Shown piece by piece: positions 6,284 through 14,089 of a stretch of DNA of 37,552 nucleotides. The translations under genes were made by a program, and so were the position numbers. Under the pieces are notes generated by a model, which searched no databases, was not told where the DNA came from, and saw only the letters and a list, made by a program, of their open reading frames with translations. Source of the stretch: Lachnospiraceae bacterium (lineage in GTDB: Bacteria > Bacillota > Clostridia > Lachnospirales > Lachnospiraceae). Where the stretch lies: contig JAEFAR010000025.1 of NCBI GenBank assembly GCA_016287675.1, forward strand, positions 1-37,552, in the 5' to 3' direction. Position 1 is the first letter of the stretch. Each line of letters begins with the position of its first letter.

Positions 6284-7204
6284 CTACTGTTCAGTGCTGT
6301 CTTCATTTTTACGTGCAGGCAGCTTCTGCGAGATCTTGTTTTTCCAGAAGGGAACACCAAGGAACACAGCTACCACGATGGCCGAGAACAGCTTAAGGTC
6401 ATTTGCGTTAAGTCCCATCCTGAGAACAAGGGTAAGGACAACGTAGTAAATGATACCGCCGAAAACGGCTGCAAGAAGCCTCAGTGCAAAGTTCTTAAAG
6501 ATCTTTCCGAAGATGACTTCTCCGATGATCACTGCTGCCAGACCGATAACGATGGCGCCACGTCCCATGTTGACATCGGCAAAGCCCTGATACTGTGCAA
6601 GCACTGCTCCGGAAAATGCAACGATGCCGTTGGAGATCACAAGGCCGAGGACCTTGGTAAAATCGGTGTTAATACCGTTCGCTCTTGCCATGTGCTGATT
6701 TGCACCGGTGGCACGGAGGCTTTCACCGATCTCGGTTCCGAAGAAGAAATAGCATACACCGATAAGGATCAATGTAACAATTGCCGCAACAATGATGGCA
6801 CCCGGAATGTTCCTTAATGTAAGCATCAGCTTGTAATTACTTGCCGATACTGTTTTATTCGCCTGTCCTCCCAGGATCCGCAGATTGATGGAATACAGCC
6901 CAAGCTGGGTCAGGATCCCCGCCAGGATCGCAGGGATACCGAACTTTGTATGAAAGATCCCCGTAACCAGTCCCGCGATGCATCCTGCCAATGTTGCCGC
7001 GAGTACAGCAACCCAAACGTTCATTCCGCCCGTGACGCACGTCACAAGTACAGCGCCGCCTGTTGCAAAGGATCCGTCCACTGACAGATCGGCCATATCC
7101 AGGATCTTAAAAGTAACGTAAACTCCGATGGCCATGATACCCCAGATTATACCCTGAGCTACAGCCCCGGGAAGTGAATTTAAAAATGCTATCATTGCTG
7201 ACAA
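6284..7204 (-). CDS. ABC transporter permease, TrpY-like (operon 1)
   Basis: Membrane channel of the uptake system, in the branched-chain-type permease family. The 306-residue protein is mostly hydrophobic with about eight or nine predicted membrane helices, and has motifs such as DMADLSVDGSFATGGAV and GESLRATGANQHMARANGI near the expected ATPase-contact loop. The second operon's permease carries the equivalent NVCDLSTDGCFTLGAA and LAIRATGNNPAMVKASSI, showing the two are paralogs. A 137-base spacer with a strong hairpin separates it from the binding-protein gene upstream. Confidence 0.88.
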   Translation of the reverse strand: MSAMIAFLNSLPGAVAQGIIWGIMAIGVYVTFKILDMADLSVDGSFATGGAVLVTCVTGGMNVWVAVLAATLAGCIAGLVTGIFHTKFGIPAILAGILTQLGLYSINLRILGGQANKTVSASNYKLMLTLRNIPGAIIVAAIVTLILIGVCYFFFGTEIGESLRATGANQHMARANGINTDFTKVLGLVISNGIVAFSGAVLAQYQGFADVNMGRGAIVIGLAAVIIGEVIFGKIFKNFALRLLAAVFGGIIYYVVLTLVLRMGLNANDLKLFSAIVVAVFLGVPFWKNKISQKLPARKNEDSTEQ

Positions 7205-7260
7205 AACTCCTTAACCTTTTTTGACGTTCTCCCGTCATTGTCCTTACAAAAGCCGATGGC

Positions 7261-7283
7261 AGGACAAAAAACGCCCTGCCTGA
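7261..7283 (-). other. Intercistronic hairpin, operon 1 binding protein to permease
   Basis: GGCAGGGCG and UGUCCUGCC form a 9-bp stem, two pairs being G-U, around five U. No U tract follows. It resembles the stabilising hairpins often found after abundant binding-protein genes, which would allow more binding protein than permease. A related hairpin lies at the same place in operon 2 (15070-15096). Confidence 0.6.
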
Positions 7284-7341
7284 TATCGTACTATTTTTTT
7301 TAAACTGTGTAAAGCAGACTTTAAATATCTTTCCGAGTCAA

Positions 7342-8316
7342 TTACTCTGTTGTGATGGCTGTGTATCCGTCGGGTACCTTGATGCCCAGCTTCTGGCAAC
7401 GGTCAGCCACATATTCCTTAACAGGCTCTGAAGCGTACTTGATGTCCATCTTGGAAACATCCGCACCGTTTACAAGGATCTCGTAAGCCATCTGACCGGT
7501 AACATATCCGATATTGTAATAGCTGATGGAAAGTGTAGCGACTCCGCAGCCCTTGCAGATTCCTTCCTCACCGCAAACGATGGGAACCTTCTTTTCCAGA
7601 GCAACCGCATCGATGATGGAGGTGTTGGAAGCTGCCGTATTGTCTGTGGGAATGTAGAGTACGTCGCAGGACTCGCATGCGGATGATGTAACCATCTGGA
7701 TGTCGTTGCTGTCTGCGAAGGTGTACTCCTTATACTTGATGCCGAGAGCGCTGAGTTCCTTCTCGATCACTGTTGCCTGATACTTTGAATTTGCTTCTGC
7801 CGAGCAGTAAAGGATACCAACCTGCTTAACATTGGGGAAGAGTTCCTTGATGATGGCTGCCTGCTTGTCAAGAGGAGCAAGATCGCTGGTACCGGAAACG
7901 TTGATGCCTGTAGCGCCGCTGAAATCCTTGAGTTCAAGAGCGGTAGCGTAATCTGTGATAGATGTTCCGAGCACAGGGATCTTTGTGGTAGCTGCAGAAG
8001 CTGCCTGAAGAGGAGCTGTTGCATTTGCAAGAATAAGGTCGTAGTTGTTCGCTACGAAACTGTTAACGATGGTAGCGCACGTGGGGCTGTCGCCTGCCGC
8101 ATTCTGCTCATCAAACTTAACCTTATCACCGAGAAGCTCCGTGAGAGCATCCCTGAAGCCCTGTGTTGCAGCATCCAGTGCAGGGTGCTGAACAAGCTGG
8201 CAAATACCTACTTCATAAACATCGTCCTTCTTGGAACCGCAGCCTGCAAAGCCCACACATCCCAAAACAAGTGCAAAAGTCATGGCTGCTGCTAAAAATC
8301 TTTTAATGTTCTTCAT
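7342..8316 (-). CDS. ABC transporter substrate-binding lipoprotein, TrpX-like (operon 1)
   Basis: Extracellular substrate-binding protein, tethered by lipid. The 324-residue product starts with a signal peptide and a lipobox ending FAGC. The rest is a two-lobed ABC_sub_bind (TrpX-like) domain with family motifs VGILYCSAEANSKYQ and CDVLYIPTDNTAAS, the latter mirrored by DAIFTPSDNTIMQ in the paralog at 15123-16151. The ligand is not known. Unlike operon 2 it has no T-box but a near-consensus promoter, so it may transport a different aromatic compound or provide constitutive uptake. Confidence 0.88.
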   Translation of the reverse strand: MKNIKRFLAAAMTFALVLGCVGFAGCGSKKDDVYEVGICQLVQHPALDAATQGFRDALTELLGDKVKFDEQNAAGDSPTCATIVNSFVANNYDLILANATAPLQAASAATTKIPVLGTSITDYATALELKDFSGATGINVSGTSDLAPLDKQAAIIKELFPNVKQVGILYCSAEANSKYQATVIEKELSALGIKYKEYTFADSNDIQMVTSSACESCDVLYIPTDNTAASNTSIIDAVALEKKVPIVCGEEGICKGCGVATLSISYYNIGYVTGQMAYEILVNGADVSKMDIKYASEPVKEYVADRCQKLGIKVPDGYTAITTE

Positions 8317-8381
8317 TGATCTTTCTCCCTTTTTTTCTTTCCTTTAAAGCTTCAACGCTTTAACGCCTTAAAAGTATTCAA

Positions 8382-8410
8382 AGTATACTATCATTTAAAG
8401 GGAGTGTCAA
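8382..8410 (-). promoter_or_regulatory. Promoter of ABC operon 1
   Basis: A perfect -35 TTGACA (8405-8410), a 17-base spacer and -10 TATACT (8382-8387, 5 of 6). This is among the strongest sigma-A-type promoters in the window. It fires towards the binding-protein gene and no leader structure resembling a riboswitch was seen. Confidence 0.8.
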
Positions 8411-8433
8411 GACCAAAACTTACCTTTTTTTAC

Positions 8434-8460
8434 AAAAAAAGGGCATCTTTTCGGATGCCC
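8434..8460 (-). terminator. Terminator after bioY
   Basis: A perfect 7-bp stem GGGCATC/GATGCCC (8454-8460 with 8441-8447) with a 6-base loop, followed by seven U in the bioY direction. It ends the bioY transcript just upstream of the ABC operon 1 promoter. Confidence 0.85.
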
Positions 8461-8478
8461 GTTGTAAGCGTATTCTGT

Positions 8479-9054
8479 TTATTTCCCGGGAACAAAGGGT
8501 CTCAGCCTGAACCCCAGAAGAAGTGCCAGTGCTATCTTGATAAGGTCGGGGATAATGAAGGGTATGACACACCACGAAAGGCAGGTGGCAAGGCTCAACG
8601 CCCCCTTGGTCCTGCTGTAGACGATCATGAACCATGCGGTACCGAAGGCATAGCAGACCAGAAGTCCGATGAGCATTTCGCAAAAAGGCACCAAAAGCTT
8701 TGCAGCTTTGTTCTTTTTCTCAATTTTTTCAAAAGGGCGATAGAGTGCCCACATTACAAGGGCTGAAAAGAAAAAGCCCAGGATGTAGCCTCCGGTGGTT
8801 CCCAGCAGTACCCCGTATCCTCCTTTGAAACCCGAGAAAACGGGAAGTCCCACCGCACCCAGCAATATGTAGATGAGGACCGCTATCGTTCCTCTTTTTC
8901 CTCCGAGAAGATAGAAGGTGATGAAAACTCCGAATGTCTGAAGCGTAAAGGGCACGGTCCCGGGGATCGTTATCCATGCGCAGACAGCCATAAGTGCGGC
9001 AAAGGCGCCGATCAGAACAAGGTCTATGGTTTTCAGTTTAGTCTTGGAATTCAT
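8479..9054 (-). CDS. bioY: Biotin transporter S-component BioY
   Basis: Membrane subunit that binds biotin in an energy-coupling-factor (ECF) transporter. The 191-residue protein has about six hydrophobic helices and BioY motifs including GTVPFTLQTFGVF, YILLGAVGLPVFSGFKGG and GTTGGYILGFF. The chosen ATG at 9054 has a GAGGT site eight bases upstream; the frame stays open further up but has no ribosome site there and would run across the promoter. No EcfA or EcfT gene is nearby, so it would use shared modules or act alone. It is directly downstream of birA and has its own BirA-type operator. Confidence 0.92.
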   Translation of the reverse strand: MNSKTKLKTIDLVLIGAFAALMAVCAWITIPGTVPFTLQTFGVFITFYLLGGKRGTIAVLIYILLGAVGLPVFSGFKGGYGVLLGTTGGYILGFFFSALVMWALYRPFEKIEKKNKAAKLLVPFCEMLIGLLVCYAFGTAWFMIVYSRTKGALSLATCLSWCVIPFIIPDLIKIALALLLGFRLRPFVPGK

Positions 9055-9130
9055 TGTATGTTTACCTCGTTGATTGTTTTTGGAGCTTCCTACTCTCATT
9101 CCGGATCTGATTTCGTTTTGTCCGTTGCGG

Positions 9131-9159
9131 ATTATACGCCACAATAAAAGAAATGTCAA
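9131..9159 (-). promoter_or_regulatory. bioY promoter
   Basis: Full-consensus promoter: TTGACA (9154-9159), 17 bases, TATAAT (9131-9136). The -35 box lies inside the downstream half of the inverted repeat at 9150-9187, so bound repressor should block RNA polymerase directly. Confidence 0.88.
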
Positions 9160-9187
9160 CCAAAATTGAATTGTTGGTTGACATTTC
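9150..9187. promoter_or_regulatory. BirA-type biotin operator
   Basis: A perfect 12-bp inverted repeat, GAAATGTCAACC (9150-9161) and GGTTGACATTTC (9176-9187), with a 14-base centre. The GTCAAC...GTTGAC cores are 16 bases apart, the geometry known for BirA operators. It overlaps the bioY promoter, and birA itself lies immediately upstream. Biotin-loaded BirA would therefore shut off biotin uptake when biotin is plentiful. Confidence 0.85.
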
Positions 9188-9210
9188 TCCGTCATGTATT
9201 ATTCGTGTTT

Positions 9211-10221
9211 TTACAACCTTATGCTGATCTCTCCGCTGGAAAGGAAGCTCTCCGCACCGTCTCTGTACCGCACGTGCAGGTGACAGTTCTCATCTACTCC
9301 CAGAACATGGGCATGGATCCTGTCAGGAGCAGTCGGATCGGTTTCAAGTGCATTGTGGTCCGCTGTAACAACGGTCACATCCTTTCCTATGCAGAAGCAC
9401 CTCTTCCTGTAATCCTCAAGATAGGTCCTGTTGGGAAACTTTTTGTAGAAGTTCATGAACTCTTCGATCAGGGCCGCTGCCAGATCGTTCTTCAGATTCC
9501 CTCTCCCGGAATTCTCTGTGTAAACTGCCCCTGCCACATCTTTAATGTCTTCCGGAAATCCCCCTTGGGGCTCATAAAGATTTATCCCGATGCCAACAAC
9601 ACAATAATCCAGTGTCCCGCTCTCAACGGAACTCTGGGCCTCGGTCAGGATACCGGAAACCTTTTTTCCTCTCATCCAGATGTCGTTCACCCATTTTATG
9701 CCTGTTTCAAAGCCCGTCACCTTTTCGATGGCCTTCGCCTCAGCCACTGCGGCAACTGTGGTAAGAGACACGGCTTCAGCCATCGGAACATCGGGATGAA
9801 GGAGAAAACTCATGTAGAGCCCGCTGCCCTTGGGCGAAAAGAAACTCCTGCCCCTTCTCCCTCTGCCTGCAGTCTGCTCTTCTGAAACTGCCACCATGTC
9901 ACCGGTTTTTCCTTCTGCAGCGTATCGTTTTAAGAGGCTGTTGGTGGAATCTATGCTCTTGTAGGTTTCAAGGGTAAGCTTCACACCTGCCTTTTTAAGC
10001 TTTGCTTCAATGTACGCAGATGAAAGACCGTCGGCGGATGCCTTTAAGATGTAACCTTTGTTCTTGATGCCCTCCACTTCGTAACCTTCATCCTCCAGAT
10101 TTTTAACCGCCTTCCAGACGGCATTTCTGGAGCACCCGAGTTTTTCCGCCAGTTTCTCTCCCGAGATCGGCTTACCCTTATTCTCTTCCAATTCTATCAG
10201 AACCTGTTCCGTAACAGTCAT
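9211..10221 (-). CDS. birA: Biotin protein ligase and biotin repressor
   Basis: Activates biotin to biotinyl-AMP and attaches it to carboxylases, and represses biotin genes. The 336-residue protein is the two-function type. About 1-65 is a winged helix-turn-helix (SGEKLAEKLGCSRNAVWKAVKNLEDEGYEVE). The ligase core follows, with STNSLLKRYA, the biotinyl-AMP loop GRGRRGRSF, KWVNDIWMRGKKVSGIL and GIGINL. A short C-terminal domain ends the protein. The start at 10221 has an AGAGGT ribosome site. Its promoter -10 is at 10256-10261. It lies upstream of bioY, with the predicted operator just after its stop codon. Confidence 0.94.
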   Translation of the reverse strand: MTVTEQVLIELEENKGKPISGEKLAEKLGCSRNAVWKAVKNLEDEGYEVEGIKNKGYILKASADGLSSAYIEAKLKKAGVKLTLETYKSIDSTNSLLKRYAAEGKTGDMVAVSEEQTAGRGRRGRSFFSPKGSGLYMSFLLHPDVPMAEAVSLTTVAAVAEAKAIEKVTGFETGIKWVNDIWMRGKKVSGILTEAQSSVESGTLDYCVVGIGINLYEPQGGFPEDIKDVAGAVYTENSGRGNLKNDLAAALIEEFMNFYKKFPNRTYLEDYRKRCFCIGKDVTVVTADHNALETDPTAPDRIHAHVLGVDENCHLHVRYRDGAESFLSSGEISIRL

Positions 10222-10255
10222 TACAATACCTCTTTATTTCTTTATGGTAGTAGGC

Positions 10256-10261
10256 ATTATA
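10256..10261 (-). promoter_or_regulatory. birA promoter -10
   Basis: A consensus TATAAT 34 bases upstream of the birA start. No good -35 was recognised. It lies back to back with the plus-strand promoter at 10274-10303. Confidence 0.5.
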
Positions 10262-10273
10262 CCAAAAAATAAC

Positions 10274-10303
10274 TTGCAATTAAAGGTGGTAGCGTGATAT
10301 AAT
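10274..10303 (+). promoter_or_regulatory. Promoter for the 75-residue acidic protein
   Basis: TTGCAA (10274-10279), 18 bases, TATAAT (10298-10303) preceded by TGA, an extended -10. It reads towards the gene starting at 10364. Confidence 0.65.
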
Positions 10304-10363
10304 GAGCGGCAGTCGAAAAGAATGAATACAGAAATTTTTGCCTTAAGGCGGAAAGGAACGAAC

Positions 10364-10591
10364 ATGAAGAAATTTCTTAAATTCCTGGGCGGATTAACAT
10401 CGATCGCTGCCGTTGGCTTCGGTGCTTATTGTGTATATAAGAAGGTCGTTGAGACTAAGGACGAAGAAGATGAAGATTTCGATGATCTCTTTGATGATGA
10501 AGAACTTGACGAAAACAGATCAAATCGTGAGTACGTTTCAATAAACATTACAGGCGGCGAAAACAAGACTCCCGAAGAAAACGAACAGTAA
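10364..10591 (+). CDS. Small membrane-anchored acidic protein, function unknown
   Basis: A 75-residue protein of unknown function. Residues 1-24 form a basic start (MKKFLKFL) and one hydrophobic segment rich in Gly and Ala, likely a membrane anchor. It then has a short KK turn and a strongly acidic tail (EEDEDFDDLFDDEELDE). The ATG at 10364 is preferred to one at 10322 because AAGGA lies seven bases before it. It has its own promoter and terminator and so seems to be a single-gene unit. No catalytic motif is visible. Confidence 0.75.
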   Translation: MKKFLKFLGGLTSIAAVGFGAYCVYKKVVETKDEEDEDFDDLFDDEELDENRSNREYVSINITGGENKTPEENEQ

Positions 10592-10613
10592 AAAAGGATC
10601 AGAACACAAAACA

Positions 10614-10647
10614 GAGCATCTCGCTATCGGCGGGATGCTTTCTTATT
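10614..10647 (+). terminator. Terminator after the small acidic protein
   Basis: AGCATCTCGC pairs with GCGGGATGCT (one G-U pair) around a 5-base loop, followed by TTCTTATT. Its T tract touches the -35 box of the glf promoter. Confidence 0.75.
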
Positions 10648-10674
10648 GTCTGAAAGAGCCTTAGATGTTATAAT
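10646..10674 (+). promoter_or_regulatory. glf promoter
   Basis: TTGTCT (10646-10651), 17 bases, TATAAT (10669-10674). It begins where the preceding terminator ends and gives a leader of about 35 bases before the glf start. Confidence 0.7.
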
Positions 10675-10714
10675 AGCTTCATTGTTTACTATTTTTGTAC
10701 AGGGGGTACTTCAA

Positions 10715-11821
10715 ATGTATGACTATCTTATCGTAGGTGCCGGTCTTTACGGCGCCGTTTTTGCACGACTTGCAACGGATGCGGGTAAAAAGGTCCTCGT
10801 CATCGACAAGCGTGCCACCGTAGCCGGAAACATTTACACGGAAAAGCAGGAGGGTATCAATGTCCACATCTACGGCGCTCACATTTTTCACACCAACAAT
10901 AAGGAGGTTTGGGACTATCTCAACAGATTTGCGGTCTTCAATCGTTTCACCAACAGCCCTGTGGCTAATTACAAAGGCGAGCTTTACTCTCTCCCCTTTA
11001 ACATGTACACCTTCAATAAAATGTGGGGAGTGGTGACGCCCGAAGAAGCTGCAGCCAAGATCGCAGAACAGAGAAAAGAGATCGCCGGTGAGCCCAAAAA
11101 CCTTGAGGAACAGGCCATTTCCCTTGTGGGGCGCGACATTTACGAAAAGCTGATCAAAGGCTACACCGAAAAGCAGTGGGGAAGAGACTGCAAGGATCTT
11201 CCCGCTTTTATCATCAAGCGTCTTCCCGTTCGCCTGACCTTTGACAACAACTACTTTAATGCACTTTATCAGGGCATACCCATCGGCGGCTACACAAAGA
11301 TGATCGAGAACATGCTTGAAGGCATAGAAGTCCGCCTGAACACCGATTATCTTAAAGACCGGGACGCTCTCAACAAACTGGCAGACACTGTAGTCTACAC
11401 AGGTCCCATCGATGCGTACTTTGACTACTCTCTCGGAACTCTCGAGTATCGTTCCGTCAGATTTGAAAATGAGACTCTCGACAAGCCCAGCTTCCAGGGT
11501 AACGCCGCTGTTAACTACACGGACCGTGAAACGCCCTGGACCAGGATCATCGAGCACAAGTGGTTTGAATTCGGTAAGGATGAAAACGGAAACGATCTGC
11601 CCAAGACCGTCATCAGCCGTGAGTACAGTTCTGAATGGAAACCCGGGGATGAGCCCTACTATCCCGTTAACGACGAAAAGAACGGCGCTCTGTATGAGAA
11701 ATACAGGGACCTCGCTTCAGCCGAAAAAAATGTGATCTTCGGCGGTCGTCTCGGAGAGTACAAGTACTACGATATGGACAAGACTGTAGAAGCCGCGATC
11801 GCTAAATTCAACGCGCAATAG
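10715..11821 (+). CDS. glf: UDP-galactopyranose mutase
   Basis: Flavoenzyme that interconverts UDP-galactopyranose and UDP-galactofuranose, the sugar donor for galactofuranose in surface glycans. The 368-residue protein begins MYDYLIVGAGLYGAV, the FAD-binding Rossmann motif. It continues with HIYGAHIFHTNN, RFTNSPVANYKGELYSLPFN, YTEKQWGRD and IPIGGYTKM, all typical Glf blocks, and ends with the FAD-contacting GGRLGEYKYYDMDKTV. The ATG at 10715 is supported by an AGGGGG site seven bases upstream; the frame is open further up but lacks a ribosome site and overlaps the promoter. It appears monocistronic. The glycosyltransferase operon at 16558-18826 is a possible user, an inference from proximity only. 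Confidence 0.95.
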   Translation: MYDYLIVGAGLYGAVFARLATDAGKKVLVIDKRATVAGNIYTEKQEGINVHIYGAHIFHTNNKEVWDYLNRFAVFNRFTNSPVANYKGELYSLPFNMYTFNKMWGVVTPEEAAAKIAEQRKEIAGEPKNLEEQAISLVGRDIYEKLIKGYTEKQWGRDCKDLPAFIIKRLPVRLTFDNNYFNALYQGIPIGGYTKMIENMLEGIEVRLNTDYLKDRDALNKLADTVVYTGPIDAYFDYSLGTLEYRSVRFENETLDKPSFQGNAAVNYTDRETPWTRIIEHKWFEFGKDENGNDLPKTVISREYSSEWKPGDEPYYPVNDEKNGALYEKYRDLASAEKNVIFGGRLGEYKYYDMDKTVEAAIAKFNAQ

Positions 11822-11827
11822 GAATTA

Positions 11828-11870
11828 AAAAGCAGGTTTCCCGAAAGTAAGGAAAACCTGCTTCTTTTAT
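11828..11870. terminator. Bidirectional terminator between glf and the SGNH lipoprotein gene
   Basis: AAGCAGGTTT and AAACCTGCTT form a stem of about ten pairs, with a T-rich run on each side (CTTTTATTTT after it on plus; TTTTTAATT after it on minus). It serves the two convergent genes. Confidence 0.8.
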
Positions 11871-13258
11871 TTTACAAAAAGATTCAGATCGATACCGTCT
11901 CCCATGGCACGATAGCCGTCGTTATTGGGATGAAGGTAATCGTTTTTCAGTTCTTCTTTCATCTTTGCGGGATCCTTTTCATCCCTGAGCATGGCTTCAA
12001 AGTCGATCACCGCATCAAAGCCCGATCCTTCCGAACGGATCCAGTCATTCACTTTCTGACGGATCTTTTCATGCATTTCCGAATAGTAACCGTTTCCTTT
12101 AAAGGGAGTGATGGTGCCGCCGTAGACCTTTATGCCCTTTTCATGGGCTGAGGCCACCATGTTCTTAAGTCCCGTGATCACGGAGGTGGCAGTGTTTTCG
12201 GACCATGCATATCCGATGTCGTTTACACCTATCAGGATGATTACGTATTCAACTCCGTCATGCTCAAGAACATCTCTTGCAAATCTGTCTTTGGCAGCCT
12301 GACCGTTTCCTCCGTAAATGGAATTTCCGCCGATGCCAGAATTCAGAACCGCAACATCATTCGTTCTGTCATCCGCCTGAAGCCTTTCGGCAAGCACATC
12401 GCTCCATCTGTTGTAGGAGCCTGTCTTCACTCCGTAACCGTCGGTGATGGAATCTCCGAAGCAGACCACTGCCCTGCGGTCATCATGGGTGTAAACATCC
12501 ACATCCGAAAGGAAGTACCAGCTTGTCTTTGTCTTGGCATAGAGGAAAGCGGTGTCTGTCAGATGACTGCCTTCAAGAAGATAGTTATCGGATCGTGAAG
12601 CCGTGTGGCTGGTGATGGTAGCCGGGACTTTGCCGAATTCCGTCGTAACGGAAAGGAAATCCAATGGCAGGAGCGAAAAATCAACAGGATCGCAGGTAAC
12701 AGTCTGTCCGGCCGGGATCACCACGCTTTCGCTGCCCGAAAAAGTCAATGTCCTGTCAGTTTCCGGCATGATCTTCGAAGTGGTGGCATTCACGGCAGTT
12801 GCGATGTGAACACCTTTGATCTCCAGATCCGACTCTCCGAAGATATTGGAAAATGTGATCCTGATCTTCTCACCTCCGACAGAAACACGTAAGATCTGAC
12901 GATAAGTGTTGTTTGCAAGCCCCGGTGCCGGAGGCATGGTGTCGCTTCCGGGTACCAGCTGGGCAGATGCCCAGGTTCCCACCCATTTCGTTGCCACGGG
13001 TGCAGGAGTGGAAGTGATGCGCAGCGTAGGTGACGGCGTGTCCGTGGGTGAAGGTGTGGGTGTCTTCGTGGGTCTCGGAGTGTTTGTCGGTCTTGGAGTG
13101 GGCGTAGGCGTGGGAGTCTTCGTGGGCTTAGGTGTGGGCGTCGCCGTAATATAGACCGGAGCAGCAGGCTCACTTCCACAGGCTCCGAAAACAATCGTGC
13201 CCGTTGTCAACAGTGCCAAAAGTAATGCCTTAAATGATTTTTTCATAATGCTTTTCAA
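11867..13258 (-). CDS. SGNH/GDSL-family hydrolase lipoprotein with Thr-Pro linker
   Basis: A secreted, lipid-anchored esterase, possibly acting on acylated glycans. In the 463-residue product, residues 1-26 are a signal peptide with lipobox VFGAC (C27). About 38-88 is a Thr-Pro linker, 90-250 a beta-rich domain, and 262-463 an SGNH hydrolase. The catalytic residues fit S270 (FGDSITDG), N346 (GVND), and D440 with H443 (DYLHPN). The start is uncertain. TTG at 13258 has a GGGG-type site ten bases upstream, whereas ATG at 13246 leaves the site too far away. It begins 45 bases after the ABC operon 2 ATPase with no terminator seen, so it may be part of the T-box-controlled transcript. Substrate unknown. 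Confidence 0.85.
   Translation of the reverse strand: MKSIMKKSFKALLLALLTTGTIVFGACGSEPAAPVYITATPTPKPTKTPTPTPTPRPTNTPRPTKTPTPSPTDTPSPTLRITSTPAPVATKWVGTWASAQLVPGSDTMPPAPGLANNTYRQILRVSVGGEKIRITFSNIFGESDLEIKGVHIATAVNATTSKIMPETDRTLTFSGSESVVIPAGQTVTCDPVDFSLLPLDFLSVTTEFGKVPATITSHTASRSDNYLLEGSHLTDTAFLYAKTKTSWYFLSDVDVYTHDDRRAVVCFGDSITDGYGVKTGSYNRWSDVLAERLQADDRTNDVAVLNSGIGGNSIYGGNGQAAKDRFARDVLEHDGVEYVIILIGVNDIGYAWSENTATSVITGLKNMVASAHEKGIKVYGGTITPFKGNGYYSEMHEKIRQKVNDWIRSEGSGFDAVIDFEAMLRDEKDPAKMKEELKNDYLHPNNDGYRAMGDGIDLNLFVK
12995..13147 (-). repeat. Thr-Pro low-complexity linker coding repeat
   Basis: Imperfect tandem repeats coding for TPTP, RPT and SPT units within the SGNH lipoprotein (residues 38-88). 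Such linkers space an enzyme away from the membrane through the cell wall and may be glycosylated. The repeats can vary in copy number between strains. Confidence 0.8.
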
Positions 13259-13303
13259 CTTGTCTTATCCCCTTCCTTCTTTTATGTATCACACAAACCT
13301 GCT

Positions 13304-14089
13304 TTATGAAAGCAGCATTCTGTCATTATCCAGATTCTTGCCTGCATTCTCGCGGAATTTACGGAGAAGATCCTCGGTTGTAAGTGCTTTCTTTTCCTCA
13401 TCCGCGGCGTCAAAGATAATGTTTCCGCCGTCCATCATGATGAGACGGTTCCCCAGATCCAGCGCCTGATGCATGTTATGGGTGATCATGAGGCAGGTCA
13501 GGTGGTTTTCTTCAACGATCCTCTTTGTCAGCTCGATCACCTTGTCCGCCGTAGCAGGATCCAACGCTGCGGTGTGCTCATCCAGAAGCAGCACCTTGGG
13601 AGGATTGTAGGTCGCCATGAGAAGAGTGAGGGCCTGTCTCTGTCCTCCGGAAAGAAGTCCCACAGGCTGCTCCAGCCTGTCTTCAAGCCCCATTCCCAAA
13701 AGGGACAGTTTCTCCTTAAAGGCTTTTCTTTCCGCTTTTGTGATCCTTGAGAACCAGCCTCCCTTTCCCGCTGCAAGGGTCAGGTTTTCTTCTATGCTCA
13801 TTCCCGGCGCACTTCCAAGCATGGGATCCTGGAAAAGCCTTCCTATGTATCTTGCTCTTTTGTGATCTGACAGCATGGTGATGTCCTTACCGTCCAGAAC
13901 TATCCTTCCGGAATCCGTCACAAAACTGCCTGCGATGGCGTTGAAAAGCGTGGATTTCCCCGCTCCGTTGGATCCTATGATGGTGATAAAATCTCCGTCA
14001 TTGATCTTTAGTGACAGATCTTTGATCGCCACCTTCTGATTTAAAGTTCCGGGGTTAAATGTCTTTGAGATCCCGATGAGTTCAAGCAT
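13304..14089 (-). CDS. ABC transporter ATP-binding protein, TrpZ-like (operon 2)
   Basis: ATPase of the T-box-controlled uptake system. The 261-residue protein carries Walker A GSNGAGKST, signature LSGGQRQALTLLM, Walker B VLLLDEHTAALDP and the His of CLMITHNMHQA. It is a clear paralog of the protein at 5477-6274 over its whole length, even to the shared ending DNDRMLLS versus NDRMLLAK. It overlaps the permease gene by eight bases, indicating translational coupling. The T-box specifier suggests tryptophan as the substrate. Confidence 0.9.
   Translation of the reverse strand: MLELIGISKTFNPGTLNQKVAIKDLSLKINDGDFITIIGSNGAGKSTLFNAIAGSFVTDSGRIVLDGKDITMLSDHKRARYIGRLFQDPMLGSAPGMSIEENLTLAAGKGGWFSRITKAERKAFKEKLSLLGMGLEDRLEQPVGLLSGGQRQALTLLMATYNPPKVLLLDEHTAALDPATADKVIELTKRIVEENHLTCLMITHNMHQALDLGNRLIMMDGGNIIFDAADEEKKALTTEDLLRKFRENAGKNLDNDRMLLS

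Noticed and set aside
12906-13154. Plus-strand open frame rich in Gly and Val opposite the SGNH lipoprotein
   Set aside because: It is the antisense image of the Thr-Pro linker repeats, with no ribosome site.
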